Assembly: GCA_013138655.1 (NCBI GenBank)
Contig: WTCI01000308.1
Location: forward strand, 1-5,429
Direction of reading: 5' to 3'
Length of the DNA: 5,429 bases
From: Desulfuromonadaceae bacterium
GTDB lineage: Bacteria > Desulfobacterota > Desulfuromonadia > Desulfuromonadales > Geopsychrobacteraceae
Position numbers and translations under genes: made by a program. Below, in pieces: positions 5,408 to 5,429 of the stretch. How positions within the stretch are numbered: position 1 is the first letter of the stretch; each line of letters starts with the position of its first letter. The notes below the pieces were generated by a model. That model searched no databases, was not told the DNA's origin, and saw only the letters and a program-made list of their open reading frames with translations.

Positions 5408-5429
5408 TTAATCTCCTTCGAAGGTTAGG
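5408..5429 (-). other. Possible 3' end of a convergent minus-strand gene
   Basis: Read on the minus strand, one frame gives LTFEGD followed by a TAA stop at 5410-5408, directly ahead of the bidirectional-looking terminator. That is the layout expected of a convergent gene's last codons. Six residues are far too few for identification, and any short stretch offers such a frame, so this is only a possibility. The 10-bp palindrome CCTTCGAAGG (5415-5424) lies in the same stretch and could instead belong to an intergenic site. Confidence 0.2.

Noticed and set aside
5259..5429. S-adenosylhomocysteine (SAH) riboswitch for a downstream ahcY
   Set aside because: The hairpins here do not match what I recall of the SAH aptamer core, and the region ends in a terminator with no following + strand start in view.

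Overview
The window holds the distal part of a mannose-family phosphotransferase (PTS) operon followed by the S-adenosylmethionine synthetase gene, all on the + strand. The genes in order are EIIB (its first base lies just outside the window), EIIC, EIID, HPr (ptsH), enzyme I (ptsI), a short promoter-bearing gap, metK, and a 3' region with several inverted repeats ending in a strong terminator-like hairpin. No mobile element, CRISPR array, tRNA or rRNA was seen.

The gene order and protein style fit a Gram-negative bacterium of the former Deltaproteobacteria, most likely Desulfuromonadales (Geobacter/Pelobacter/Desulfuromonas-like). This is inferred from recollection of such loci, where rpoN, hpf, hprK, rapZ and a mannose-type EIIA gene usually precede HPr and enzyme I and metK lies nearby. 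No taxonomic search was possible. An EIIA gene is absent from the window and would be expected immediately upstream.

Bases 1-3999 look like one transcription unit. EIIB and EIIC overlap by 4 nt (TTGA), EIIC and EIID are 3 nt apart, EIID and HPr are 13 nt apart, and HPr and EI overlap by up to 20 nt. Together they form a phosphorelay: PEP to EI (His200), to HPr (His15), to an unseen EIIA, to EIIB (His14), and then to a sugar bound by the EIIC/EIID membrane complex. HPr also keeps Ser46 in a GKSIMGV context, the site used by HPr kinase/phosphorylase. The two membrane subunits are clearly shorter than their enterobacterial counterparts, so a mainly regulatory role is possible.

The gap at 4000-4088 carries a plausible sigma70-type promoter with an imperfect inverted repeat over its -35 and spacer, then a strong Shine-Dalgarno for metK. 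The tail at 5259-5429 contains a 10-bp hairpin with an ACCGATCGGT palindrome in and beside its loop, a perfect tandem 8-mer (TGAGCGGC twice) that can fold with a downstream GCTCAT, and a long GC-rich hairpin flanked by A4 and T4. The last 22 bases could be the 3' end of a convergent minus-strand gene, but this is weak. The window is mostly well-conserved housekeeping and regulatory machinery; the most notable points are the compact PTS permease, the dual-phosphorylation HPr, and the possible metK operator.
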